Assembly (NCBI RefSeq): GCF_027887165.1 | Contig: NC_077232.1 | Span: 5,039,895-5,103,894, forward strand | Reading direction: 5' to 3' | Length of the DNA stretch: 64,000 nucleotides | Origin: Monodelphis domestica | Taxonomy: Eukaryota > Chordata > Mammalia > Didelphimorphia > Didelphidae | Shown: piece by piece, positions 11,765 to 22,800 of the stretch | Position numbering within the stretch: the stretch's first letter is position 1 | Layout: every line of letters begins with the position of its first letter | Translations under genes and position numbers: made by a program | The notes under the pieces: model-generated | Told to the model about the DNA's origin: nothing | What the model saw: only the letters and a program-made list of their open reading frames with translations | Database searches by the model: none

Positions 11765-12960
11765 TTTATTTGTATTCAATTTTATTTTCATTTCTGAATT
11801 CTCTCCTTCTCTCCTTTCCCCCATCCATTGAGAATGCAAGAAAAACAAAACCCATTATAAATAGGTCATGCAAAACAAGTTCTTGCACTGGCCATGCTCT
11901 CCTAAAGAAAAAAATACAGATTAGCCTGTCCTCTGGGTCCATCAGTTCTCGATCTGGAGGTGGATAACAGGTTTCCTCCCGAGTCCCTTGGAATGGTGGT
12001 TAGTCTTTGTGTCAATCAGAGTTCCTAATCTCTTAAATTTGCAATATTGCAGTAATATAAATTGTTCTCCTGTTTCTGCTCCCTCTTCACTCTATCAGTT
12101 CATACAAGTCTTCCCAGGTTTTTCTAAGACCAGCTCCTGCAGCCTATTTTAGAACCCAACAGCATTCCATCACATGCTTGTTCAGCCATTCCCTAATTGA
12201 TGGGCCTCTCCTCAGGTGCGATTCTTTGCCCAAAAAGCTGCTATCGAATTATTCTTGGACATGAGCCCTTTTCCTGTTTCTTTGACCTCTAAGGAGTGTA
12301 GACCAATTAGGTGTATCACTACAAAGGGCATGATGATAATAATTTAATTAAACAACTTTGGGCACAGTTCCAAATGGCTTTCCAGAATGGTGGGTCTCAT
12401 TCACAACTCCTCACTGTATGTTTTCCTGCATCCCCTCCAGCATTTGTCTTTGTCCTTTTTTGTCATCTTTGCCAATTTGATAGATGTGAGGTTGTTTTCA
12501 TTTGCATTTCCCTAATTACTAGTGCATTCGAGCATTTTTCATAGGCTGTTTCTTCCTCTGAAGACTGCCTGTTCATATCCTTTGACCTTCATCAACTAGA
12601 GAATGGCTCTTACTCGCAAGTCTGACTGGTTTTTCTTTCTTTATCTCTTAGGAATGAGACCTTTATCAGAAACTTGTTGCAGGAGGTTTTTCCTCCCAAC
12701 TTTCCATTTTTCTTCTAGGTTAGCGGCACTGGTTTTGTTTGTATTAAACTTTTAATTTTGCATAATCAAAAGGATTCATTTTACTTCCTATTAACTTGCC
12801 TCTTAATTGCTCATGAACTTTTCCCTCCATACACCTGACAAGTAGTTTCTTCCACATTCTACTAATTTGCTTCCAATGTTTCAAATTCATGTTTAAATCA
12901 CATAGACATTTTGAGTTCATCTTCAATGGCCCATGAGGAGATGCTGGCCTCTGCCTATTT
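11765..12960 (-). mobile_element. Old L1-type LINE relic, about 1.2 kb
   Basis: Read on the minus strand this is the 3' half of an L1 ORF2: near 12,400-12,490 it encodes NAGGDAGKHTVR and, earlier, MQMKTTSHLSNWQR, with PFWKAIWNCAQ downstream. It is diverged and interrupted by many stops. Confidence 0.75.
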
Positions 12961-13540
12961 CTGCCAGGCTGCTTTTTTGTTTTCCCAACAGTTTTGGCTG
13001 AATATCCAGTGCTTGCCCGAGCAGTGGGAACTGTTGCATTTTACCAGTGAACGGTGATTGGGACGGTGGTTGCTTTATAGAGGGACAGAGGATGCCTGAG
13101 CACAGGTGAAGGCTGACAGGGAAGAGGCTCTGAGAACCAGAAAGGCTGAAGATGTAGAGACCAAAGACTCAGACTTGGAAGACTCTCAGACATCATCTTC
13201 ATTCAGGCCCAGAGACGAGGAGACGTACAAACAGAAACTAAATTAAGCGTCATCCTAAGCCAGAGGAAAGAAGAGAGGAAGAGTAAAGACTAGTAAGTAT
13301 TACAGGAGGGAAATCTAAGGAGATAATGTTGGACGGACCCATCCCAACCGAATGAGAGAAGGTCACCAACGTATGAGATGAATGAAAGCAGCCCTGAATA
13401 CTCCCCAAAGCCTTTAGGTGACTTGATCATCCCCCCCAGCCTCTACATGAATGGTTAGCTAGGCTGTGAGTGAGCTCCACTAGGTCAAGGGTGGCAAAGA
13501 GCCACTGAGTTTTGCACTTCTTTGCACAGTCAGGAAGGCA
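12961..13540. other. Unassigned spacer
   Basis: Unique-looking, with a short old-repeat-like phrase near 13,170-13,230. No gene supported. Confidence 0.4.
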
Positions 13541-13797
13541 AGGAGGTGGCTCGGTGAATGGAGCGCTGAGCCTGGAGTCAGGAAGACTCAACTTTATGAG
13601 TTCAAATCCGGCCTCAGACATTTCCTAGCTGTGTGACTCTGGGCAAGTCATTTCATCCTGTTTGCCTCAGTTTCCTTATCTATAAAACGAACTGGAGAAG
13701 GAAATGGCAAACCAATGTAGTATCCTTGCCAGGAAACTCCCCAATGGGGTCACGAAGAGTCAGGCACAACTAAAAAACGGCCAAACAATAAAATAAG
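13541..13797 (+). mobile_element. tRNA-derived marsupial SINE, nearly full length
   Basis: Phrases run in order: GAGCCTGGAGTCAGGAAGAC, GAGTTCAAATCCGGCCTCAG (B-box-like), TGACTCTGGGCAAGTCATTT, GGAAATGGCAAACCAATG, AATGGGGTCACGAAGAGTCA, ending A-rich. Confidence 0.88.
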
Positions 13798-14499
13798 TGT
13801 TGAGTAAAGGGGGGCGTTGAGGCTTGAAGGCTGGTGGGGTGAGAATAAAGGAGTCGAGCAATAGGGTCTAACATGGGAGAACCAAGAATCTGAAGGCCAT
13901 ATTAGGTCCCTGCTTGTGGAGTGCTCAACACTGAATGGGGAAATAACATGTACAAACATAATTTTTGCATTTTGCGTGCGGAAATGGGATAAAATGCAGG
14001 TTAGAGAGGATCCAAAGAGTAAAGGCATCAGAATTCAGAAGCATCACGAGGCGATGGTGAGGGGAGAGAGTGCTCCAGTCCTGGGGAAAATGAAAAAATT
14101 GGGGAGATGTCGGAGAGGTCAGAGGCTCCCCCAGAGGTGAAAACACGGAAGGTAATTCAAGTCTGGAAGACTGGTGGTTTGTCATTACTTGTCAGTGAGC
14201 TGAAAGAACTTTAAACTAGGCTGCTCGACAAACTCGACTCCTCTATGAAACGGGGAGCAGCACACCCAGTTCTTTGGCCATTCACCAGTGAAGCCCACAA
14301 CTGGCTGCAGGAAATGAGCCGGTGATCCCACTTTAATAGCCACAGAGGGTGCAGATGAAGGCAGGCAGGCAGGCAGGCAGCGTGATGAAGAGGAGGGAGA
14401 GGCAGAGGCCACCCACACAAGCAGGGATCAGAACTGGGGGCACTTAGCAGCGGGGCCTGGGCAGAGACAGGAGTCTGTCTACGCAGGCTTTGGGGGAGC
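13798..14499. other. Spacer with a (GCAG)5 tract
   Basis: Unassigned sequence. A short GCAG tandem lies at 14,361-14,380. No gene seen. Confidence 0.45.
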
Positions 14500-14830
14500 C
14501 AGACGAGTTCCTATCGGCGGCACCTTGTGTCGGTGGTGCCCGAGGCTTCTGGCGACTCCTTTAGGTTCCGGGGTCCCTTCTGCAGGTATACTGGCCGCTC
14601 ACAGGCCTACTTACGATGTTGTCTAGAAGGCTTCTGGGAAAGGGGTGGCTGGAGGACCCGAACAAGACGCAATGCAAACCCGACTGTGGACGCTGAAGTA
14701 CCTGAGCATGAGGGGAAGCAAAGGGCAAGCCACGTGGCGCGTGTCGGGGGAAGGTCGGCGGACGCTGGCGGCGGCGAGGCTGAGACCCAGAGAGGAGGCC
14801 CAGGAGGAGAAACGAGGTAGCAGGGTGTGA
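14500..14830. promoter_or_regulatory. CpG-rich, island-like block with an E-box
   Basis: By hand count about 24 CpG in about 330 bp at roughly 60 percent GC, an observed/expected ratio near 0.75 in an otherwise CpG-poor window. It includes GGCGGACGCTGGCGGCGGCG and a CACGTG palindrome at 14,731-14,736. It lies about 1.5 kb beyond the PPP6R3 3' end, not at a known promoter. No TATA box or known gene start recognised. Confidence 0.5.
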
Positions 14831-15429
14831 GAAGCCAGGTATCTGCTGAACCTGGGAGGGAAGAGCAGGAGGGAGCCAGCGGTCTCCCAACGCGGCGGGT
14901 TTCCCAGGAGGACCGGCGGGAATTGCTTCTTTCCAAAGCCTGCCTAGAGGATGCTTCCCAGCGTCCTCCAGTCCCACCTGTATTTGCACTGGGGAGCCAG
15001 TGATGCTTGCTCCTGCCCCAAGTTCAAGCCAAGAGACCCAGGAGCCCCGGGAGAGTCCCTTCTAGGGTGCTCTGCTCACTTCCTGCAGACTAGCCCAGCC
15101 GCATGCAGAGGTCACCCCACGTCGGCCTCTTTCTGAGAAACGAGAGCGCCGATTTCAGGGACCCAGGAATGATGCGGCAGCAGGTCAGGGGGACCCAGGA
15201 TGGCCAACCCGGGCTTTGTGGAGAGCTGTGACTGACCATCAGGCAGGATTTGGAAGGACTGGCTAGTCAGAGTGATCCCTGCTACACACGCCAAGAAACT
15301 CTGGCTCTTCAGATGCCGTGCTTACCCAACAGGTGAGGCATCGGGGTTCCAAGTGATTCCTTCCTTCCCAGGGCATGGAGGCCAAGTCATTGCCCCGGAC
15401 TGGCTGGGTTGGAACCTGCATGGTTTGTG
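14831..15429. other. GC-rich spacer
   Basis: Continues the GC-rich composition with fewer CpG. No gene or repeat recognised. Confidence 0.4.
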
Positions 15430-15600
15430 GTAGGGAGGACCCCGTTCAAGGCAGCGAGGCAGAGTGGTGGAAGACTCGGGTTCCAATCCTGACGCTGCAT
15501 GGGTGACTGGGCAAAATAGGCCGGCAGCCTCGTTTCCTCCACCTACAAAATGACAGGATGGCGTGGAATACAGGTGCCGTGCAGATGACAGTGAACATCC
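15430..15600 (+). mobile_element. MIR-type SINE, strongly diverged
   Basis: GACTCGGGTTCCAATCCTGA, GGTGACTGGGCAAAATAGG and CTACAAAATGACAGGATGG follow the MIR order. Confidence 0.5.
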
Positions 15601-16339
15601 GAGGAGCCCGGCCCCTTTCTCGTTTCTAAAAGCATCGGATTCACCAAAGGAAGACCAGCAAGCCTGACTTGCGCCCTCCCCGATGAAGCATCAGGTCACC
15701 CGCCGCCCTGGCGCCCGAGATGCCTCTGCCCTCGCCGTCAGGCTGGAGTTCTAATCTAAAGGGAAAGACGAAGTGAACACAGAGAAAAGGAGGGAATCAG
15801 ACGGTCCACAGAGAGTACGTGCTGACAGCAGGAGGAGGAGCCCCTGGGGACGGGGGCCCAAGACCCCCGTGCTGGGCCGAGGGCTTGGGCAGGACACGTG
15901 GAGTTGTGTGAGGAGAGCCATGGGGACTGTCAGACTGCAAGAGCTGAGAAGGGGAGCCAGAGCTGAGCCGGGGGGGAAGGAGGGGGCGAGGCTCGCAGCG
16001 GCACCAAAACTTAGCCTGGAAGTCAATCAAAATGGCAAGCTGACACCAAGCTGCCCTCTGGAGCTCTGGTACCCCTATGAGGAGGGAAGGGCAAGAGGGC
16101 AGGAGTTCATGCAGAATTTCACCCTGAACTCTGAAGCAACGAGCACAGAAATCCTCAAAAGACTGTTCCAGAAGGCCTTAGATGTTCAAGGCAGAAGATC
16201 CTCAGACCCACAAAACTCATGCTTTCCCTTCCAGGGCAACAACTCTAGCACAGACCTGCTCCTGCTCTCTGGCCCCGTCCCGGCAGCACTTGCCATGTTC
16301 TGCTACTCCAAGCAAGAGATGCAAGAAAACTGTACTAGA
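15601..16339. other. GC-rich spacer with a 192-codon open frame
   Basis: The plus strand is open from 15,773 to 16,351 (192 codons), starting MNTEKRRESDGPQRVRADSR and ending MQENCTRNLE. I recognise no domain, and the minus strand is also open in parts, as expected for GC-rich sequence. It ends at the inferred PPP6R3 cleavage site. Chance is the best explanation. Confidence 0.3.
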
Positions 16340-18458
16340 AACTTAGAATAAGGAGGCTTTATTTTCTTTAATATAAGTATTTTCTATAACTTCAGTCTCA
16401 TGATTCAGTATGTCCAAAGCAGATAATACAGTCATTTAAAAAGAACACCAAAGTAAGGGGCGAAAGCTCATCCATCCTTGCTGTGGTACCTTCCGCAGTC
16501 AGCTTTCCTCCTCCTCCTTGACCCTCACCACGTAGGAAAACCCCATGATCCCTGCCTTGGGACATGAGTGAGACACCACGTTACCTCTGGGCTCGACTGT
16601 CCAGGCAGAGGACCATGGAGAGGGCAAGGAGGGCCCTGGTGGCCTCTCACAAGGATGTCCACAGGCAGCTGCTGGATCCCAAAGCAGGATCAGAACATGT
16701 TCCAGCCAATGCCAGGAGGTTCAAACTCCAGTCCCCCTGGGGCCACTATAGCCATCCTCCAAAGGAAGGCCCTTCAGGAAGGCCAGTAACTTCTTCAAGG
16801 GACACTCCCAAGTCTATCCTGAGCAGGGGTCGGTGAGGATGTCACCCATGAGGAGGGAGACCCGCCCACCCCCAACCTAAAGATCCAAGTTCTTGGTTTG
16901 GAGTCCAATGTCCTGAGAATGGGCAGGGCTGCCTCTGGAAATCCCTGGGTAGCTTCTACACCATTGGAAATGGAAAAAGGAATAAGCCAAAAAAGCCGTT
17001 ATACATTTGATTTTTTTTTTTATTTCTGTATGTAATGTAATGTTTAGGCACGCTGCTTGGGATGCTAGGTCTAAAAAATCGTTGGCCATCGTTCAGAGTA
17101 TCCTTTTGGTTTTAAATACTGGTCAGGAAAAAACAAAGGACGTAAAAATATGTGAAGAACTTTCTATTACAGAAATGAGAAGCTGATTTGCATCTAAAAG
17201 TGCAAGGTGACGTAAAGCGACCCCTTCACCAGACGGATGACATGGCGGCGACACACGCCTATCACTTCTGTTGTTGGAGAAGGCAGGTGGATTTTTATAT
17301 TGACATAGAAAATTATAAATTACAATGAATTAGTATCCATAATCACTATATATACACAAACCAGGTCTAAAAAAAATACACTGGCTTAGAATTTACGATT
17401 GAAAACTTCACAAGGTACAGGAAAACAATTAACATGCTCAGGTGCCCAATTTTGATTTGTACTTTTAAAATGCTATGCCCAAAAAAAAATGAACGCCCGC
17501 TAATCCAATTAGCTATGTGCGCATCTCCTCCCGTGACTTGCCTAATACGAGTAGAGTATTATAAATATGCAGATTGTTCTGAAATGTTCATTTGTAATGC
17601 TCGGTTAGCAAGGTACAATTTGGTGAATGAATGGGTTAAAAGGCAGGTGAACTATCCCGAACCCCTAAACCCCAAACCCCAAGCCACATCCACCGCAAAG
17701 AACCTAGTGTTTCATCGGCATGAGGAATCGTTTCAAGCAAACAAGACTGAACAGAACATATGGCTTTACAGTAACATCAATTTGTCAACTAAGTTGTAGC
17801 AATAAATACTTAAAATCTCTACCAATAGACTTACATTTTGATCTGTTTGAAACAATACAGAAAACAGTTACCAATTAAAAACTGGTTATAAAAAGAACAC
17901 CCCAAATTTCTTATTTAAAATCACTTTTGAGAGTCAGAACAACCAAAATTACCCTTTGAGGGCATCGCAACCCTACAACTTCTTGCCAACCCGGAAGAAA
18001 AATGAGTTCAGAATTTTGTACAAGGTGAAAAAATGTATGAAAACGGCCTAAGACTTTGGTCACACTAATTGTCAAATAGTCATGTCTCCAATACAATAGA
18101 TCTGTGTATTCACTTTTATAAAACTAATCTTACAGCCATTTGAACTCTAGTATTCCTACTATTATTACACGGATGGCAGGGTCTTCTTTCACAGGCCACC
18201 CATTATTCAGAACAATACAATATAAACAGAGGCAAAAATGCTTGGTATTTGTCAATGTGCAAGTTTTTTACACTTCTGATTTTCTCTGTACAATGTCTTA
18301 AAATCTAGAATATAAACGTTGCTGGTCCTGATCCCTTGCAAATGAGTGCAGCAGTGACTGGCCCGGGCAGGCTCTAGATGAAATCCGCAAGAAACACCGC
18401 GTTTAACCCCTGGTTACCAGTCTGTAGTCCTCAGTCGACAGCAGGAGACCACGACGTA
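16340..18458 (-). other. PPP6R3: PPP6R3 3' UTR (about 2.1 kb)
   Basis: AT-rich, apparently repeat-free sequence directly after the TGA. Read on the minus strand it ends with ATTAAA (16,367-16,372) and AATAAA (16,358-16,363), placing the distal cleavage site near 16,340. Another AATAAA beside an A run lies at 17,019-17,024 and could serve a shorter UTR or invite internal priming. The 3' border is inferred from the signals, not seen. An antisense 121-codon frame at 17,434-17,799 is treated as chance. Confidence 0.75.
16358..16372 (-). terminator. PPP6R3: Tandem poly(A) signals ATTAAA + AATAAA at the distal end of PPP6R3
   Basis: On the minus strand ATTAAA is followed three bases later by AATAAA. 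They lie 2.1 kb beyond the stop codon, a usual place for the distal signal of this gene. Confidence 0.7.
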
Positions 18459-18510
18459 TCATACAGGGCCATTAACAGACGTCTCTCCTAAAAGGCTTGG
18501 CGGATCAGTC
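18459..18510 (-). CDS. PPP6R3: PPP6R3 last coding exon, residues ~859-875 and TGA stop
   Basis: Translates to (R)[16 protein letters not shown] and then TGA at 18,459-18,461. The acceptor is GTTCTCTAG. The human protein, as I recall it, ends TGQPSAPGDTSVNGPV, so the TSVNGPV C-terminus is kept. The exon continues into the 3' UTR. Confidence 0.95.
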
Positions 18511-19810
18511 CTAGAGAACCAAAAGAGAGATTCAGGGCACTGGAGTCGGGCTCACCCCGGGCATCAGCATTGGGAAGCGCAGGAAGACGGTGGCCCTGAA
18601 GAGGATAGTCCATTCCCACTTGAGGAGGCACCAACACACTGTTCTGGGAAACGACTGGCAAGTGTCCATGTGAGACCCTCAACTGGACAGTTCAGGCCAG
18701 ATGCAAAATGACTCCTGAAACTTGGGAATTACCCGGTGGAAACTGCTGGCAGGATGTTTTGGGGAATAAGGAGCTGCCATCATGGCCATGGGGGGCTGCA
18801 GACAAACAGGGCACTGGCAGGGGGAAGCCTCCGATGAATCAAGGGTCCACTTATCAATTAAGCAAGATCCTCCTTCCTGAACAGAATGCTCCTCAATGAC
18901 ACAGGACTCTCAGAGGAAGGAACACAGGGACCAAGCACTATGGGGCAAAGAAGGAGGCAGCAGTGGCCTCCCCCCTTTTACTTCTAGGACCAGCCTGAGA
19001 ATAAGAGAAATGGATGGGCGAGGATGGAATAAGCGGCTGCCACCGGAGGCCAAGAGAGAGGCCCAAGGAAAGAAACCTCGCCAGATACCCAAAGGGAACC
19101 CTGATGAACTGGGGAGATCACAGAGGGCTCTGCCCTAGAAATGCCCCCTCGACAGGAACAGGCAGCACCCACCTGCTGTATGCAAGCTGAGGGAGCCCCT
19201 CAACAAGGCTGTATCACCCTACTGCAAACAAATCCTCCGGTCAATGAGGAAAGAAGGAGCACCCTTCTTGCCGAGGCAATGGGACAGGTCCCGATTCAGC
19301 CACTCCTGTCCAAAGGGCAACTGAGGGACCTGCTGGCTATCTGTGGACCCTTGGCACCTGAGAGGCAGCGAGCTGTGAAGGCACCAAGCTTCAGGGCGGA
19401 GAACTAAACAAGTTTGCCTCCAGAATGGAAGCTAGCAAGGGCCCATGGGGAAGGTAGCTCCAAAGATCCCTGGTAAGTGCCTTTTGCCACCAACACTGGC
19501 ATGACTAGGAAATTCCATCTACAGGACAGGCTAAAGAAACCAAACTCCTTGTAATTCTCCTCTTCAATGACTCTCAGAAAGGAATATAATGAATGTCATC
19601 ATTCTAAAAGTTGTGGCAACAGATGGAAGTTTATCAACAGAAAAGACTTGCCTATGGGCTCAGAATGGGCTAGAAGGCAGAGAGGAGGCTCCTTCCACCA
19701 AAAGCTTAGCTGCACTAACAGCTAGGGAGCAATGCAACTTGGAGCCAGAAGATCTGGATTCATATCCCACCTCAGCCTGATAGAAATGTCTGATAAAAAT
19801 GTTTTTTTAC

Positions 19811-19872
<62 letters not shown>

Positions 19873-22800
19873 GCGCGCCTCTAAAAAACCTTCCCAGGCT
19901 ACACACACACCCCCCCCCCCCCCCTTCAGGAAACAGGACAAGGTGTGGATTGATTGGGTTTGGTAGAAAAACCATGGAGCACCCCCTTGTGTCTGTTTCC
20001 AGTCATTTCATTTACCAAAGGTAAAAGGAAATCACTAAAAATGAGCTTTTCCAGAAATTGTTCTATTTAAATGACTTACCGAGTCAGTTAGGCTCGGTAA
20101 AGAAATAGAAAAAGGCGTCTTCAAGGCTCACAAGGAGGCAGGTGGTATCAGAAAATCATCCGGGACAGTCTGGGCTGGTGCCAAAGCAGCGCTCCCTAAC
20201 CTTAGGTCGCTGGCAGTAGCAGCGCTCCTGCTGTTCTCTGCCCCCTGAGGGGCTCTGGCTTTTGCTTTTCTTTGCCTTCTCAGCGACTGTTATTCAGTAA
20301 ATGTTTGCCAACTGACTCCCTACGCACTTGCCTGCTCCTGACTGTGACCACCTCCCTAGGCTGGAGTCAGGCTGTGCAGGTGGGCCGGGGGTGGCCCCAG
20401 CAGGACGTGGGACAGTCTCAGAAGGGATTCCAAAGGCCAATGGTTGGGCAGCTCTGCAGACAAAGCCACCAGAAGGGACGAGGAAGATCGGAGGCTCCTG
20501 GGCTCTCATGAAGCCTTCTCCTTCAGCTGCCAGGCCAGGAAGGAGTGAGGAGACAGTAGAGACATCCTTGGGAAAGGACGAGGCCGAGTAAGCCAGGGAT
20601 ACTAGCCGGGGGCACTGTCACAGGGTACCCAAGCACCTTCCTGCAGGGCTGGCCTCCCTCTAAATGCCAGAGCGGCTTCTCCCAAAGCCACGGTTTCCAC
20701 AAGGAACTAAGGCTTATGAAATAGGGTCCCTCAAGGCTGACAAAACAGGCGATTCTCTGCCCAAAGACGCGCGGACAAGAAAAGCCACTTCACAGCCAGG
20801 CTCTGTGGAGAAAGCAGCCCTCGGTCCTTCCCTCCTTACCTGTGCTCAGGGCTCAGGCCAGCCGGCTGGGAAGCAGCAGGACTGGGATCGCCACCTTCTG
20901 TCCTCTCCTCCACCACATATTTACAAGAAGCATCTTGAGAGGTAGACAATTTTCCTTCTTCACTGCAGGAGAGAAGGCACAGCTCACGTTAGGACGCCCC
21001 ACAGCCCGGGGAGAGTGGGGGTCGCTGGATGAGGTCACATGCAATGGCTTTGGGTCAAGTCCAAGCGGCAGGCTCTGCATGCTCAGGGCGGAAGGACAAC
21101 GGAGGCCACAGACACAGGGAGACGGGAAAGAGAGCGCACGAACGACAAGGAGAACCACGAGGGGACGATGGAATGCTGCTGGTGCTCGAGGGCAAACCCA
21201 GACTACCACACGAGAGCGTACATACCGATAGGATTTCAACACTCTGAAGCCAAGTGTGCAAAATAGAAAAAGAAATGTATAAACATTTCAAAATACTCTC
21301 GGGAATTAGGGATTTGGGCACAACAATTCCTCTACTGCGCAGGGGCAAACGTTATCTTTCTAGAAACAGACTGGTGAAGGTGTTAACTGAATCTGTTTGA
21401 AGGAACAAATAGTCACGGTTAGAGCCTGCCCCCAGGCAGCGCCAAAGATCGGGGCATTCAGGGCAGAACTCTCCTGCCAGGGGGGGAGCGGGTGCCACAA
21501 AACCAGGACAGGGGGCGCGAACAGGGAAAGAAAGGACGTCATGGGGACCCTGGAGGGGAGAAACAAGAGCTGCTGCCAGAGCCCACCAGGCCCCAGGAAG
21601 GCTTTACGACACACAAGAGGTCACAGCAGAACAGCAAGTTTTGGGGAGAAAGGGGGAAGAGAGGAAAGAACGAGAAAGGAAAGGGTTCTATTTGGGAATT
21701 CAGGTTTCCACTCCTGCAGGGGGGAATACCTATTCCTCTCTTCTAAGTACACCACCCGCAGAATAAAATAACCGAATCACTTTCTGGAAAAACTGCCTGC
21801 AGCTAGCTCAGACCAAATAGCACTTATTAGCACATGAGAACACAGGCAACAAGAACATCGTACATATTTCACCAAATGAAACCAGCTTCGCGGGGCTGGT
21901 ATTCAATTTGGCCAAAACTGGACATGGCACATATTTGATGACTATGGCAAACGGGGGGTTGGGGGCAGGGTAGGAAAGGGTGGTCATGCATATGGACAGA
22001 TGCTCTTCCCATGACCTCCAAGGCAAGGCAGGAGAGCATTTTGCCCAGGGCCCTGATGCAGCCCTCTGTAAGGATAAGCTCAATTGGGAAAATCAAATGG
22101 GATTGGGGGGGGGAGGGGAAGGACGGGGACGCCACCCAGGCCAACTTGTTATAGGAACTACTTAGAGAATACCCCCACCATGGTCAAACCTTTGCCCATC
22201 CCCCGTCCTATCAGGGTGGCTGGCAGCAAGTCTGTCCTTATACAAAATCTTCTCTTCCCATCTGGGAGCCAAAGCATAACCCTGCCCCCTCTTCTACAGG
22301 ACAGCCTTAGAAACACTTGACAACTATCCTAGCCAGTCCTATCACCTACCACATCTTCTCTCCAAGACAAATGTTCCAAGGTCCTGCAACTGATTCCAAA
22401 ATGGCAGCCACCTCTCTTGGAACACTCTGTGAAAATCCGCAGCGTGTGTCCCCCAAAGGATCTTCTAACTAGCCACACCTCCTACCCTTTCCACTTGGCA
22501 AGTGGATTTATGGAACTCGACTCTTAAGACATGGTGTATATATACTTGTTAAATTTCATTTTACCAGCTTAATGCGGCCCAACGTTATAAAGCTTGGATC
22601 CTGGCTCCATCGTCTAACATCTAAAACCTCTCTTCCAGATTTGGAAGCTAGAAAGACTAAGTATGCATCAATGCTTTTACCTAAATCCTATATAGAAGGT
22701 TCAGGAGCACAGTACCTAACGTCTCCCCTCTCCAAGAAAACGAGAAAGTTTCAACATGATTCTCTGGGTCCATCCATTCCAAGTATATTGGATCTACCAA

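Noticed and set aside
14561-14989. 142-codon minus-strand frame over the CpG block, with a 97-codon plus-strand frame opposite
   Set aside because: Both strands are open because stop codons are rare in GC-rich sequence; neither product is familiar.
1-16339. Search for the next gene of the human order (GAL) downstream of PPP6R3
   Set aside because: No galanin signal peptide or GWTLNSAGYLLGP-type peptide was found on the minus strand; the gene probably lies beyond the left edge.
17434-17799. 121-codon open frame on the plus strand
   Set aside because: It lies wholly antisense within the PPP6R3 3' UTR, has no recognisable domain and is best explained by chance in a constrained UTR.
20840-20962. 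The exon ending earlier, at AAATAT before GTGGTG
   Set aside because: GTGGTG is a poor donor, whereas CACAG|GTAAGG fits consensus, keeps frame and restores the human-like SPEHR|T junction.
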